The notes: a model not told the origin generated them from the letters alone. DNA of 50,731 bases from an uncultured Acetatifactor sp. (GCA_910586835.1 CAJUJU010000024.1:1-50731), one strand, 5' to 3'; shown: positions 1-9,354, counted from the first letter of the stretch. Numbers and translations: made by a program.

Positions 1-1
1 G

Positions 2-808
2 GCAGGTCAATATCATGATTTTGCGGGTGTCTATGACGAACTGATGGATAATACACCCTATGAACTGTGGGGACAGCGGCTGGATGACCTGATCCGCAGA
101 TACGGTGTGTCGAAGCCTGAGCGGGACGTGGAGGGACTGCTGGATTCCGAGCGAAATCTGGTGGTGGATCTTGGCTGTGGAACGGGTACGTTGACGGAGC
201 TGATGTACGGCAAAGGATACGATATGATCGGAGTAGACATATCCGAAGAGATGCTGAATATTGCCATGGACAAAAAGGAAAAGACAGGGGACGAGATTCT
301 TTATCTTCAGCAGGATATGAGGGAGCTTGAGTTGTACAGCACAGTGGGTACGGTGTTCAGCGTATGTGATTCTCTGAATTATATTCTGGAGGAGAGTGAG
401 CTCGCCGCCGTGTTTTCTCTGGTGAATAATTACCTGTATCCCGGAGGAATCTTTATTTTTGATTTTAACACGGCATACAAATACCGTGAGGTGATCGGAA
501 ATACTACCATAGCCGAAAATCGGGAGGATTGCAGTTTTATCTGGGAAAACTTCTACGATCCGGAGGAAGATATTAACGAATATGATCTGACGGTATTCGT
601 GGAAGAAGAGGATGGAAGGTTCCGGCGCTTTACGGAGAACCATTTTCAGAGGGGATATACGCCGGAGCAGATGAAGCGCCTGGTGGAGCAGTCCGGGATG
701 ACGATACTGGAGATGAAGGATGCAGACACGGCAGGGCCTGTGACTGAGGTGAGCGAGAGAGTGTACATGGTGGCGAGAGAGTGTGTGAAGGGAAATAAAG
801 ATGAATGA
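2..808 (+). CDS. Class I SAM-dependent methyltransferase (5' end outside window)
   Basis: The reading frame is open from base 2 and encodes an N-terminal stretch (YHDFAGVYDELMDN) typical of this family, so the ATG at 44 is internal and the gene begins before the window. The SAM-binding motif I (VVDLGCGTGTL) is near residue 58 of the visible part. It is followed by an acidic residue at the end of strand 2 (GVDIS) and a QQDMREL segment matching motif II. The substrate cannot be told from sequence. The stop overlaps the start of hslO by 8 bp, so the two genes are translationally coupled. The product is probably a cytoplasmic small-molecule or protein methyltransferase. Confidence 0.85.
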   Translation, partial: AGQYHDFAGVYDELMDNTPYELWGQRLDDLIRRYGVSKPERDVEGLLDSERNLVVDLGCGTGTLTELMYGKGYDMIGVDISEEMLNIAMDKKEKTGDEILYLQQDMRELELYSTVGTVFSVCDSLNYILEESELAAVFSLVNNYLYPGGIFIFDFNTAYKYREVIGNTTIAENREDCSFIWENFYDPEEDINEYDLTVFVEEEDGRFRRFTENHFQRGYTPEQMKRLVEQSGMTILEMKDADTAGPVTEVSERVYMVARECVKGNKDE

Positions 809-1679
809 CTATATTGTGCGGGCTACGGCGGCGGATGCGCAGGTGCGGGCCTTTGCATGCAGTACGAGAGATCTGGTTGAGGCAGCCAGGCGGGCGCATG
901 ACACCAGTCCGGTGGTCACGGCTGCGCTTGGGAGGCTGATGAGCGCCGGAGTGATGATGGGAAGTATGCTGAAGGGGAAGCGGGATCTGATCACGCTTCA
1001 GGTCAAGGGAGACGGTCCGGTGGGAAGCCTGACGGTTACGGCTGATTCAGGGGGAAGGGTGAAGGGCTTTGCAGCCGTGCCCGATGTGATTTTGCCGGCC
1101 AATTCCCTGGGGAAGCTGGATGTGGCCGGAGCGATTGGACAGGGCACCCTGAGCGTTATCAGAGATATGGGTTTAAAGGAGCCCTATGTGGGGCAGACTT
1201 TATTGCAGACAGGTGAGATTGCAGAGGATCTGACCTATTATTTCGCAGCCTCAGAACAGGTGCCTTCCTCCGTGGGACTTGGCGTGCTGATGAACCGGGA
1301 TAATACCGTAAGGCAGGCAGGCGGTTTTCTCATTCAGCTGATGCCCTTTGCCACGGAGGAGGTGACGGGAAGACTGGAGCAGAATCTGAGCAGAGTCAGC
1401 TCCGTGACGGCACTTTTGGATGAGGGAATCACGCCGGAACAGATGATAAAGCTGCTGCTGGAGGGACTTCAGCCCGAGGTAAACGATACGCTTCCGGCGG
1501 CATTCTGCTGTGACTGCAGCAGGGAAAAGATCGGGAAAGTGCTGATCAGTCTTGGAAAAAAAGAACTGCAGGACATGATCGAAGAGGGCAGAGAGATAGA
1601 GGTCAACTGTCATTTTTGTAATACACAGTATGGGTTTAAAGTGGATGAGCTGAAAGAACTTTATCGAAGGTGTGTATAA
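801..1679 (+). CDS. hslO: Hsp33 redox-regulated chaperone
   Basis: This 292-residue protein has the usual length of Hsp33. The C-terminal redox switch is intact: C237-x-C239 and C270-x-x-C273 form the zinc site that is oxidised to disulfides under stress, which turns on holdase activity. The N-terminal part (NDYIVRATAADAQVRAFAC, then a region rich in G and V) matches the substrate-binding domain. It acts in the cytosol on unfolding proteins during oxidative or heat stress. The ATG at 801 overlaps the upstream methyltransferase stop. nadE follows after 71 bp and may share the transcript. Confidence 0.96.
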   Translation: MNDYIVRATAADAQVRAFACSTRDLVEAARRAHDTSPVVTAALGRLMSAGVMMGSMLKGKRDLITLQVKGDGPVGSLTVTADSGGRVKGFAAVPDVILPANSLGKLDVAGAIGQGTLSVIRDMGLKEPYVGQTLLQTGEIAEDLTYYFAASEQVPSSVGLGVLMNRDNTVRQAGGFLIQLMPFATEEVTGRLEQNLSRVSSVTALLDEGITPEQMIKLLLEGLQPEVNDTLPAAFCCDCSREKIGKVLISLGKKELQDMIEEGREIEVNCHFCNTQYGFKVDELKELYRRCV

Positions 1680-1750
1680 CCGACAGGTGAGTCCAGGGAA
1701 CATTCTGTCAGGAAACGGATGTCAGCCGGGGACAGGCAAGGGGTATCAAT

Positions 1751-3661
1751 ATGGAACAGGGTTTTATTAAGGTAGCTGCGGTGACACCAAAGATAAAGGT
1801 TGCAGACCCGGTGCACAACAGAGGGGTGATCTGTGCTGAGCTGGAGAAGGCATATGCCGGGGGAGCAAAGATCATTGCTTTTCCGGAGTTATGTCTGACG
1901 GGATATACCTGTGGAGACCTGTTTTTGCAGCAGCTGCTTTTGGAAGAGGCAAAGAGGCAGCTGCTTGTGGTGGCAAAGTCCACAACGGATAAAGATGCGC
2001 TGGTGATTGTCGGACTGCCCATGGAGAGGAGCGGAAAGCTTTATAATGCGGCGGTCGTCATACAGAAGGGAGAGATTCTGGGGATCGTCCCCAAGGCAAA
2101 TATCCCTTCTTATGCAGAGTTTTATGAAGGCAGGCATTTTTCGGAGGGAAACAGAGAGCCGGTTGCATTTGAGATCGATGGAAAGACGGTTCCCTTCGGA
2201 ACCAACCTGTTGTTTTGCTGTGAAAACTGGAAGGGGCTTACGGTGGGCTGTGAGATCTGTGAGGATCTCTGGGTAGCGGGTTCACCCGGAACGGATCATG
2301 CCCTGATGGGAGCCACGGTTCTGGTAAACCTTTCGGCGTCCGACGAGACGGTGGGAAAGGATGAATACAGAGAACTGCTGGTAAAGTCTGCCAGTGCCCG
2401 TCTTCTCTGCGGGTACATTTATGCGACGGCCGGGGAAGGAGAATCCACGCAGGATCTGGTGTTTGGCGGTCACAATCTGATTGCGGAGAACGGAACCATA
2501 TTGGGCCAGACAAAGAGGTTTCAGTGCAGCACGGTTTTTGCGGATTTGGATATTCACCGCATCCTTTCGGAGCGTCGGAGAATGGGAACCTTTGGCGGGG
2601 ATTCCAAAGCCATGTATGTGTCGGTGCCCTTTGCGCTGAAGGTAGAGCAGACAAGTCTGGAGAGAAGCTTTGAAAATATGCCTTTTGTGCCGACAGAGGA
2701 GGAAAAGAGGCGTCTGCGCTGTGAAGAGGTACTGTCAATTCAGGCATATGGGCTGAAAAAAAGGTATGAGCATACGGGGGCTTCGGTGGCGGTGATCGGC
2801 ATTTCGGGAGGATTGGATTCTGCTCTTGCGCTGCTGGTGACAGTGAAGACTTTTGACCTGCTTGGCTTAGACAGAAAAGGGATTGTTGCGGTGACAATGC
2901 CAGGCTTCGGAACTACGGACAGAACGGCCCGGAATGCCTGCAGACTTGCAGAGCTTTTGGGAGTCAGGCTGGAGAGGGTAGATATCCGGGAAGCTGTGGA
3001 ACTGCACTTTCGGGATATTGGTCAGGCCCCGGAGAAACGGGATGTAGTATATGAGAACGCGCAGGCCAGAGAGCGGACGCAGGTGCTTATGGATTTGGCC
3101 AACCGGCTGGGTGGGCTTGTCATCGGAACGGGAGATTTGTCTGAGCTTGCGCTGGGATGGGCGACCTACAACGGAGACCAGATGTCCATGTACAGTGTAA
3201 ATGCCGGTGTTCCGAAGACATTGGTGCGCCATCTGGTGAAGTTTTGCGCGGACAGCTGTGAAGACAGAGAACTTTCGGAAGTGCTTGAGGATGTGCTGGA
3301 TACTCCGGTGAGCCCGGAACTGCTTCCGGCTGACGACGGCAGGATTGTGCAGAAGACAGAGGAATTGACAGGCCCTTATGAGCTGCATGACTTTTTCCTT
3401 TATTATATGCTGCGGTGCGGTTTTCCGCCGGCAAAGGTATTTCGTGTGGCAGTACTGGCCTTTCGGGGGCTGTATGAGGAAGCGGTGATTCTGAAATGGC
3501 TGAAGGTATTTTACCGGCGTTTTTTCGGGCAGCAGTTTAAGCGTTCCGCGCTTCCGGACGGGCCTAAAGTGGGCAGTGTTGCACTGTCGCCCAGGGGAGA
3601 TCTGAGGATGCCGTCGGATGCCTGCGTGCACATCTGGCTGGAGGAGCTGGAGCAGTTATAA
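1751..3661 (+). CDS. nadE: Glutamine-dependent NAD+ synthase
   Basis: The 636-residue enzyme joins an N-terminal nitrilase-type glutaminase to a C-terminal synthetase. It converts deamido-NAD, ATP and glutamine to NAD+. The glutaminase triad is visible as E46 (FPELCLTG), K115 (VPKANIP) and C170 (EICEDLW). The ATP-pyrophosphatase P-loop SGGLDS is at residues 352-357. GTGDLSELALGW and NAGVPKTLV are typical of the synthetase domain. The length fits the long, glutamine-using form rather than the short ammonia-dependent NadE. The gene ends just before a strong bidirectional terminator. Confidence 0.96.
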   Translation: MEQGFIKVAAVTPKIKVADPVHNRGVICAELEKAYAGGAKIIAFPELCLTGYTCGDLFLQQLLLEEAKRQLLVVAKSTTDKDALVIVGLPMERSGKLYNAAVVIQKGEILGIVPKANIPSYAEFYEGRHFSEGNREPVAFEIDGKTVPFGTNLLFCCENWKGLTVGCEICEDLWVAGSPGTDHALMGATVLVNLSASDETVGKDEYRELLVKSASARLLCGYIYATAGEGESTQDLVFGGHNLIAENGTILGQTKRFQCSTVFADLDIHRILSERRRMGTFGGDSKAMYVSVPFALKVEQTSLERSFENMPFVPTEEEKRRLRCEEVLSIQAYGLKKRYEHTGASVAVIGISGGLDSALALLVTVKTFDLLGLDRKGIVAVTMPGFGTTDRTARNACRLAELLGVRLERVDIREAVELHFRDIGQAPEKRDVVYENAQARERTQVLMDLANRLGGLVIGTGDLSELALGWATYNGDQMSMYSVNAGVPKTLVRHLVKFCADSCEDRELSEVLEDVLDTPVSPELLPADDGRIVQKTEELTGPYELHDFFLYYMLRCGFPPAKVFRVAVLAFRGLYEEAVILKWLKVFYRRFFGQQFKRSALPDGPKVGSVALSPRGDLRMPSDACVHIWLEELEQL

Positions 3662-3692
3662 AAGGTTGTGAGAAAAGGCGGAGTGGCGCAGG

Positions 3693-3729
3693 AAAAAGGA
3701 CTGCCGCAGGTGAGCGGGCAGTCCTTTTT
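3693..3729. terminator. Bidirectional intrinsic terminator
   Basis: A 13-bp perfect stem (AAAAAGGACTGCC with its complement) encloses an 11-base loop and has T5 on either strand. It therefore ends nadE on the plus strand and the convergent gene at 3784-4248 on the minus strand. Confidence 0.9.
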
Positions 3730-3783
3730 CGGTTTTGCAGGCTGTGAGCCATCACATGCCGGTGTATCCATCCGACAGAGAGA

Positions 3784-4248
3784 TTACTGTTGGGCCATTG
3801 CCTTGTTCAGGGAGTTCTGAATGGCTTCCAGAAGCACCAGGGAGGTATACTTGCTTTCGGTGGCATAGGTGACACCTTCAAGCGTCTGCAATTCGTATAC
3901 CTGATCGCAGATAGACTCAAAGGCAGGCTCCAGCAGGGGATACATAGTAGTGACGGCATCGTTCAGGTTTACCATACGGATGGAGGTGATGGAGTCCTTA
4001 TCTACGATAACCTCCACATCGATGGTCTGGTTTCCCAGTACCAGTTCGGTGGTGTAGATGCCGGGTATGTAGAGAGAGACTGCGTCTGATGTGACCGGTT
4101 CCTCCTCCTTTGGAGCGGGAGAGTCCTCTTTGTCGGGCAGGAACATCATGACCAGCAGCACGATGAACAGTATGCCCAGAGCGGCAAAGATAGCGGTATA
4201 AATCAGCTCTTTCATATGAAGTACGACGATTTTGGTTTTTGCACTCAT
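3784..4248 (-). CDS. Membrane-anchored protein with FMN-binding-like domain (hypothetical)
   Basis: The 154-residue protein has a short cytoplasmic N-terminus, one hydrophobic segment at about residues 15-37, an acidic Pro/Glu linker, and an exported domain. The outer domain (IYTTELVLGNQTIDVEVIVDKDSI, split here as YTTEL and VEVIVDKDSITSI) and the end (TSLVLLEAIQNSL) resemble the shape of FMN-binding domains, but the usual SGAT flavin-attachment motif is missing. I treat the relationship as tentative. A GGGG ribosome-binding site precedes the ATG at 4248. It stands alone, convergent to nadE. Confidence 0.75.
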   Translation of the reverse strand: MSAKTKIVVLHMKELIYTAIFAALGILFIVLLVMMFLPDKEDSPAPKEEEPVTSDAVSLYIPGIYTTELVLGNQTIDVEVIVDKDSITSIRMVNLNDAVTTMYPLLEPAFESICDQVYELQTLEGVTYATESKYTSLVLLEAIQNSLNKAMAQQ

Positions 4249-4338
4249 TTATATACCCCTTGTGTTTCATCAAGATACGTTTCTTTATAATAAATATGTG
4301 CTAACCGGGGAGATTATGCTTTCCATTTTGATTTCTCA

Positions 4339-4368
4339 TTGACAAGTGCCCTTTTCTGTTGGTATGAT
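4339..4368 (+). promoter_or_regulatory. Sigma-A promoter of dapF-dapL
   Basis: TTGACA at 4339-4344 and TATGAT at 4363-4368 are separated by 18 bp. This implies a leader of about 165 nt before dapF. The leader contains a GC-rich imperfect hairpin (GGCAAGGGC against GCCCTTTTGCC near 4378-4418), which may be regulatory, but no known riboswitch was recognised. Confidence 0.75.
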
Positions 4369-4542
4369 ATTGCTTGGGGCAAGGGCGTTCTATTCGGAGA
4401 TAGGACTGCCCTTTTGCCGTTTCTGTACGGAAAATTATTTTTCAGGGAGATTGCCCTGGGGCGCAAGTTCGGGCATTTTCGGAAGTAAAGGTTCCGGGGA
4501 CAGAAAAGGCTTCCGGGGAGAACAGAGTAAAAGAGGTGTGGC

Positions 4543-5424
4543 ATGAAATTTACAAAAATGCAGGGGTGCGGCAATGACTACGTCTATATTGACGGAGCAG
4601 CAGAGGAGATTTCGCAGGCGGATAAGGCCGGACTGGTCAGGGCGCTGAGCGACAGACATTTCGGGATCGGAGGAGACGGCGTTATCTTTATCAATCCGTC
4701 TGAGGAGGCTGATTTTGAGATGGAGATGTACAATGCAGACGGAACCCGGGCGCAGATGTGTGGAAATGGTATCCGCTGTGTGGGGAAATTCGTATATGAC
4801 AAAGGGCTGACGGACTCCAGACAGATCACGGTTATCAGTGCGGGCAGTGTAAAGCAGCTGGAGCTTATGGTGGAAGGGGATTTGCAGTCGTCCGCAGACG
4901 GGGCAGGTATGGAGCCTGCAGACAGGGGAAGCGTGAAGCGTGTCCGGGTCAATATGGGAAGCCCTGTTTTGGAGCCGGAAAAGATACCTGTGGTATCGGA
5001 CAGTGAGACGGTGGTAAACGAACCGATTTATGTGGAAGATGCGGAGTACAGGATGACCTGTGTTTCCATGGGAAATCCGCATGCGGTGGTCTTTGCCCAG
5101 GGGGTAAAGGATCTGAAGCTGGAGAAGATGGGGCCGTTGTTTGAACATCATGTGCGGTTTCCGGAGCGAGTTAACACGGAATTTGTGGAGGTTATCGACA
5201 GAAAGAATATCTTTATGCGTGTCTGGGAGAGAGGGACGGGAGAGACGCTGGCCTGCGGCACAGGCTGCTGTGCGGCTGCGGTGGCCTGTGTCCTGAACGG
5301 CCTGACAGAGCCTGCGGTGACGGTAAAACTGCTGGGAGGAGAGCTTTTGATTGAGTGGAACAGAGACACCAATACAGTGTATATGACAGGTCCGGCGGTT
5401 ACCGTGTTTGAAGGAGAGATTTAA
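4543..5424 (+). CDS. dapF: Diaminopimelate epimerase
   Basis: The enzyme interconverts LL- and meso-diaminopimelate, the last step before lysine and the source of the peptidoglycan cross-linking residue. The two catalytic cysteines are present in their family contexts: C73 in CGNGIRC and C238 in ACGTGCC. The N-terminus KFTKMQGCGNDYVYID is also diagnostic. Length (293) is slightly above the usual 270-280 because of an insert around residues 115-130. It lies 3 bp before dapL, so the two form one operon. Confidence 0.97.
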   Translation: MKFTKMQGCGNDYVYIDGAAEEISQADKAGLVRALSDRHFGIGGDGVIFINPSEEADFEMEMYNADGTRAQMCGNGIRCVGKFVYDKGLTDSRQITVISAGSVKQLELMVEGDLQSSADGAGMEPADRGSVKRVRVNMGSPVLEPEKIPVVSDSETVVNEPIYVEDAEYRMTCVSMGNPHAVVFAQGVKDLKLEKMGPLFEHHVRFPERVNTEFVEVIDRKNIFMRVWERGTGETLACGTGCCAAAVACVLNGLTEPAVTVKLLGGELLIEWNRDTNTVYMTGPAVTVFEGEI

Positions 5425-5427
5425 GCC

Positions 5428-6648
5428 ATGTTTAAAATAAACGAAAATTACCTGAAGCTGCCGGGGAGCTATTTGTTTTCTGCCATTGGGAAAAAGGTAA
5501 ACGCATACAGCGCGGCTCATCCGGACAAAAAAATCATTCGGCTTGGGATCGGAGATGTGACCCAGCCTCTTGCGCCTGCCATCATAGAGGCGCTGCACGG
5601 GGCGGTGGATGAGATGGGGAAGGCGGAGACCTTCCGGGGATATGCTCCCGATCTGGGCTATGAGTTTTTAAGGAATGCCATCGCGGAGAACGATTACAGG
5701 GCCCGGGGCTGCGATATTCATGCGGACGAGATTTTTGTTTCAGACGGAGCGAAATGCGACGCCGGCAATATACAGGAGATCTTCAGCCTGGATAACAGGA
5801 TTGCCGTATGCGATCCCGTGTATCCTGTCTATGTGGATTCCAATGTGATGGCGGGAAGGACAGGAACTTATGACAATATTGCGGAGACCTGGAGCAATGT
5901 GATCTATATGCCCTGTACAGAGGAAAATGATTTTGCGCCGGAGTTTCCGAAGGAGACACCGGATCTGATCTATCTGTGTTTCCCGAATAATCCCACCGGA
6001 GCTGCCATAACCAGGCAGCGTCTGCAGGAATGGGTGGATTATGCCAACCGTGTGGGGGCGGTGATCATCTATGACGCGGCTTATGAGGCATATATTTCGG
6101 AGGAAAAGATACCGCACAGCATCTATGAGTGTGAGGGGGCGAAGGCCTGTGCCATAGAGCTTCGTTCTTTTTCCAAGAATGCAGGTTTTACCGGAGTGCG
6201 CCTGGGCTTTACCGTGGTGCCGAAGGAACTGAGATGCGGCGATGTGTCATTACATGCCCTCTGGGCCCGGAGACATGGGACAAAGTATAACGGAGCACCC
6301 TACCTTGTGCAGCGCGCAGGGGAGGCTGTCTATTCGGAAGCAGGCAGGATTCAGCTGAAAGAACAGGTGGCCTATTATATGAATAACGCTCGTTATATTT
6401 ATGATGGGCTGAAGGAGGCAGGGTATACGGTTTCCGGCGGCGTAAATGCACCGTACATCTGGCTGAAAGCGCCCTGCGGCATGACCAGCTGGGAATTTTT
6501 TGACTGTCTGTTGGAGCAGGTGAATGTGGTGGGAACGCCGGGTTCCGGATTCGGCCCAAGCGGGGAGACCTATTTTCGACTGACCGCCTTTGGCAGCTAT
6601 GAAAATACGGTGGAGGCGATGGAGCGTATCAAAGGACTGGAATTGTAG
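5428..6648 (+). CDS. dapL: LL-diaminopimelate aminotransferase
   Basis: This PLP enzyme makes LL-diaminopimelate directly from tetrahydrodipicolinate and glutamate, bypassing the succinylase and acetylase branches. The N-terminus (NENYLKLPGSYLFSAI) and GIGDVTQPL are specific to DapL. PLP-binding Lys250 is in SFSKNAGFTGVRLG, and NNPTG is at residues 187-191. Length 406 is normal. Pairing with dapF in one operon agrees with the DapL pathway found in Clostridia, plants and Chlamydiae. Confidence 0.96.
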   Translation: MFKINENYLKLPGSYLFSAIGKKVNAYSAAHPDKKIIRLGIGDVTQPLAPAIIEALHGAVDEMGKAETFRGYAPDLGYEFLRNAIAENDYRARGCDIHADEIFVSDGAKCDAGNIQEIFSLDNRIAVCDPVYPVYVDSNVMAGRTGTYDNIAETWSNVIYMPCTEENDFAPEFPKETPDLIYLCFPNNPTGAAITRQRLQEWVDYANRVGAVIIYDAAYEAYISEEKIPHSIYECEGAKACAIELRSFSKNAGFTGVRLGFTVVPKELRCGDVSLHALWARRHGTKYNGAPYLVQRAGEAVYSEAGRIQLKEQVAYYMNNARYIYDGLKEAGYTVSGGVNAPYIWLKAPCGMTSWEFFDCLLEQVNVVGTPGSGFGPSGETYFRLTAFGSYENTVEAMERIKGLEL

Positions 6649-6727
6649 CCGTCCGAGTAGTTGCTGTCAAAAGGCAGAGAGATGGATTTTGGGTGCAGTT
6701 TGTCTGAAGAAACAGAAGGGAACGGGT

Positions 6728-7879
6728 ATGGAGGAGAGCCGGAAAAAACAGATATGGTTTGTGACAGGTATTCTTTTAGGGGTATCTGTTCTTGTGATGT
6801 ATATAACCCATCGACATGTTCCTTTTATGATGGATGACCTTTGGTATTCCACTGTTCTTTCGGATGAAACCGTACCCATTGCTTCGCTGGGGGATATTGT
6901 CAGAAGCCAGATCTGGCACTGGCAGAACTGGGGCGGCAGAAGCATAACGCATGGTATTTTACAGCTGACGCTGCTTGCCGGAGAACATCTGGCAGATCTG
7001 CTGAATGTGGGTGTAACGCTTCTGCTGGCATGGGTGGCCTGCGTGACGGCAGAGAACAGAAGACTTCCGGCGTTTTTTGCTGCGCTGGCGATGATGCTGG
7101 GGCTGAACGCCAACTGGAAGATGAGTATGTTCTGGCAGGCGGGCGCTGCCAATTATCCTTACATTACAGTTGTTATTTTATTGTATGCTGTCTGCTATTT
7201 GAAGGAACTTCCGGATGGCGGAAAGGAAACTGTGCCCGCAGCCGGAAAAGGTCTGCCTGGAATCTCTTTCTGGATCGTTCCTTTGGGTCTTTTTGCCGGG
7301 TGGAGCAATGAGAATATGGGGCCTGCAGTGTGGATCTTAAGCCTTGTGGTGATCTTGTGTGCCGTGAGGGAGAAAAGGAGAGTGCCTGTCTGGATGGTGC
7401 TGGGAAATCTTTTCTGTCTGCTTGGAAGTGTTATGGTCATTGTTGCTCCCGGCAATTTTGTGCGGAGTGCGCAGGCGCCGGACAGAGAGTATGGACTTTT
7501 ATGGCGCTTGTTTCTGCGGGGGTATGCGGAGAGCAGAGCGGCGCTGGATTATCTTTTTCCGACACTTCTGGTGCTGGGAATTGTGGTGCTTGTGGGAAAG
7601 GGTGCGCTGAAAATATCTCTGGGCAGGAGAAACCTGCTGCTTTTGTTTTGTGCCCTTCTGTCCTGGGGGGCCATGTTTTTGTCACCCCATTATCCGGACC
7701 GTGCTGCATTCGGGACAATGATGCTGTTGATCTGTGTCATCCTTTCCATGGCGGCAAAAATCGTCAGAGAGCGGAAGGATATGCTTCTGCCGCTGTGGGG
7801 CGTTTCGCTTCTCATCTGGCTGAGAGGCATGTATTTCTGCGGAGAATTTTTGGCAATATGCTGGGGATGGATTCGATAG
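6728..7879 (+). CDS. Multi-pass membrane protein, GT-C-like (resembles DUF6056)
   Basis: The start at 6728 was preferred because it follows AGGGAACGGG and gives an N-terminus (MEESRKKQIWFV) leading into the first membrane helix; a longer frame reading back into dapL lacks support. The 383-residue product has about ten hydrophobic segments. After helix 1 there is a short external loop with MDDLWYS, an acidic pair in the position where GT-C glycosyltransferases carry catalytic aspartates. WSNENMGPAVW and LSPHYPDRAAFG are also typical of DUF6056-like proteins. The function is unknown; a lipid-linked sugar transferase or polymer protein is possible. It ends the dap operon or is separately transcribed. 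Confidence 0.75.
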   Translation: MEESRKKQIWFVTGILLGVSVLVMYITHRHVPFMMDDLWYSTVLSDETVPIASLGDIVRSQIWHWQNWGGRSITHGILQLTLLAGEHLADLLNVGVTLLLAWVACVTAENRRLPAFFAALAMMLGLNANWKMSMFWQAGAANYPYITVVILLYAVCYLKELPDGGKETVPAAGKGLPGISFWIVPLGLFAGWSNENMGPAVWILSLVVILCAVREKRRVPVWMVLGNLFCLLGSVMVIVAPGNFVRSAQAPDREYGLLWRLFLRGYAESRAALDYLFPTLLVLGIVVLVGKGALKISLGRRNLLLLFCALLSWGAMFLSPHYPDRAAFGTMMLLICVILSMAAKIVRERKDMLLPLWGVSLLIWLRGMYFCGEFLAICWGWIR

Positions 7880-8257
7880 GTTCGCGCCTCCATGCTTTGT
7901 CGGCTTGAATTTTCCAGAGTGTGGGCGTTCTCACCGAAGAATACCTTGTAGACCTTCGCATTTGATTCCCGTATTCTCTAAATAAATTTTGTCATAGAAA
8001 TTCTGTAGGGCAATAAATCTCATACTTCTGAAATGATTTCTCAAATAAATTCAATCAGCTGATTTCAAAACAACAGATTTTATGAATCCGGAATAGATGG
8101 TCTTTGCCTGCAAGCACAAAAACTGGCATACAGCATAAAAGATTTTTCACTTGTAATATTGACAAAAATGGCTTGGGGGGGGGGTAAAATTTCACAAGAA
8201 TGAGAGCAAAAAGCTTTTTTGCTGCTTTCATTCAAAAGTGCAATTACGGAGGAAAGT
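7880..8257. other. AT-rich intergenic region with palindrome and leader hairpin
   Basis: No gene is seen in this stretch. It contains a perfect 12-bp palindrome AATCAGCTGATT (8053-8064) that could be an operator, the G10 promoter described separately, and a long hairpin in the presumed leader (8198-8233; GAATGA paired with TCATTC outside, GCAAAAA paired with TTTTTGC inside). The hairpin ends 15 bp before the ribosome-binding site of the lipoprotein gene. Composition is clearly AT-richer than the upstream dap operon. Confidence 0.6.
8159..8190 (+). promoter_or_regulatory. Candidate phase-variable promoter with G10 in the spacer
   Basis: A perfect -35 box TTGACA (8159-8164) and a good -10 box TAAAAT (8185-8190) are separated by 20 bp, of which the last ten are an unbroken run of G (8175-8184). 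Loss of three G would give the optimal 17-bp spacing. Slipped-strand changes in such a run would switch or tune expression of the lipoprotein gene at 8258, as known for poly-G and poly-C promoters of Neisseria porA and opc. Confidence 0.6.
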
Positions 8258-9136
8258 ATGAGAAATAAGAAAATGTTTCTACCAGGAGTATTGCTTGCAA
8301 CGGCAGTGTTGTTTTCAGGTGGCTGCGGCAGGCAATCCGAACCGGTAAGTGCAGAGCCAACGGAGACAGTAAAAGAGGTTGCCCCAGAAGAAAGCAGAAC
8401 CGGTTCAGAAGGTGAGGAAAATTCTGTATCTGCTGAGAGTGAAAAGCTGGTTGATGCTGAATCTACAGATACACCGGAGCCTGTTGAGACGGCAGAACCA
8501 ACACAGACACCGGAGCCTGCCTCGGCAACAGAACCTGACGCGGACAAGGAACCTGCTGAGACAACAGAACCCGTGACGACAAAAAAGCCCGGGGCAACAG
8601 AAAAACCTACAGGGACTGAAAAGCCGACAGAAACAGAGAAACCTGCTGCAACTGAAAAGCCGGCTGGAACACCCAAACCCAGTGAAACACTGGCGCAGTC
8701 ACAGGCTTCTACACAACCTGAAACACCAGCCCCGACTGAGATTCCGGTACAGCCGTCACAATCCGAAACGCCAGTACAGCCGGAGACTCCTGCACAGCCA
8801 TCACAGCCTGTTCATGAACATGTGTGGAAAGAACATACCGCAACAACTCAGACCTGGATACCGAACATTGTTGTTGTGGAAGATTATGGCGAGATTCCTG
8901 GTGAAGCATATGACTACTTTATTTGCAGTTGCGGATATGAGACAGAAGATGCTGATGCTATAAGAACACATTATAAAGAAGGTGTAAGAGCTGGAACATG
9001 TATTAATTTTGGCGTCCAGACCCGCTACAGAGAGTCCACCACTGGTGTAATCGGAACCCACGAAGAGGATCAGGGCCATTATGAGACCAGCTCTTATGTG
9101 GACTATTATTACTGTGATTGCGGTGCAACCAAATAG
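8258..9136 (+). CDS. Lipoprotein with Thr/Pro/Glu repeat linker and Cys/His C-terminal domain
   Basis: The ATG at 8258 follows ACGGAGGAAAG at good spacing; an earlier in-frame TTG lacks this. The 292-residue protein has a lipoprotein signal (MRNKKMFLPG..., lipobox SGGC, Cys about residue 24). About 150 residues of degenerate repeats of the type TEKPAA/TEP follow, a flexible spacer likely to cross the cell wall. The last about 110 residues form a domain beginning HEHVWKEH. It contains CSCGYETEDADAI with a His 12 residues after the second Cys, and ends CDCGATK. The paired Cys and His suggest metal binding, a pattern I associate with secreted proteins of gut Firmicutes and Actinobacteria. Function unknown. 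A G10 promoter precedes it. Confidence 0.85.
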   Translation: MRNKKMFLPGVLLATAVLFSGGCGRQSEPVSAEPTETVKEVAPEESRTGSEGEENSVSAESEKLVDAESTDTPEPVETAEPTQTPEPASATEPDADKEPAETTEPVTTKKPGATEKPTGTEKPTETEKPAATEKPAGTPKPSETLAQSQASTQPETPAPTEIPVQPSQSETPVQPETPAQPSQPVHEHVWKEHTATTQTWIPNIVVVEDYGEIPGEAYDYFICSCGYETEDADAIRTHYKEGVRAGTCINFGVQTRYRESTTGVIGTHEEDQGHYETSSYVDYYYCDCGATK

Positions 9137-9354
9137 TCAATATAAATGGATAATTACTGAGCGTAAATGTGAGTATTGCAAAAAACACAGAAATTAAAAA
9201 ATCATTCTAACAATATTTGAAACTGAGGAACCAAAGAGTTGCGGAAAGAGAGAGCTGTTACAGTCACGAATGGACGGAAGCGGATTGTATCAGCCCTCTG
9301 ATTTGTGTGCGGACAGCAGAAAAAAATGGATGAAAAGAACAGGGAGGAAAGAGT

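Noticed and set aside
8080..8676. Minus-strand frame encoding Gly/Ser/Val/Phe repeats
   Set aside because: It is the mirror of the lipoprotein stalk repeats; low complexity comes from the repeats, and it would run through the promoter.
9137..9354. Possible riboswitch upstream of the second lipoprotein
   Set aside because: Some purine-rich short motifs are present, but no consensus of a known class and no terminator could be found.
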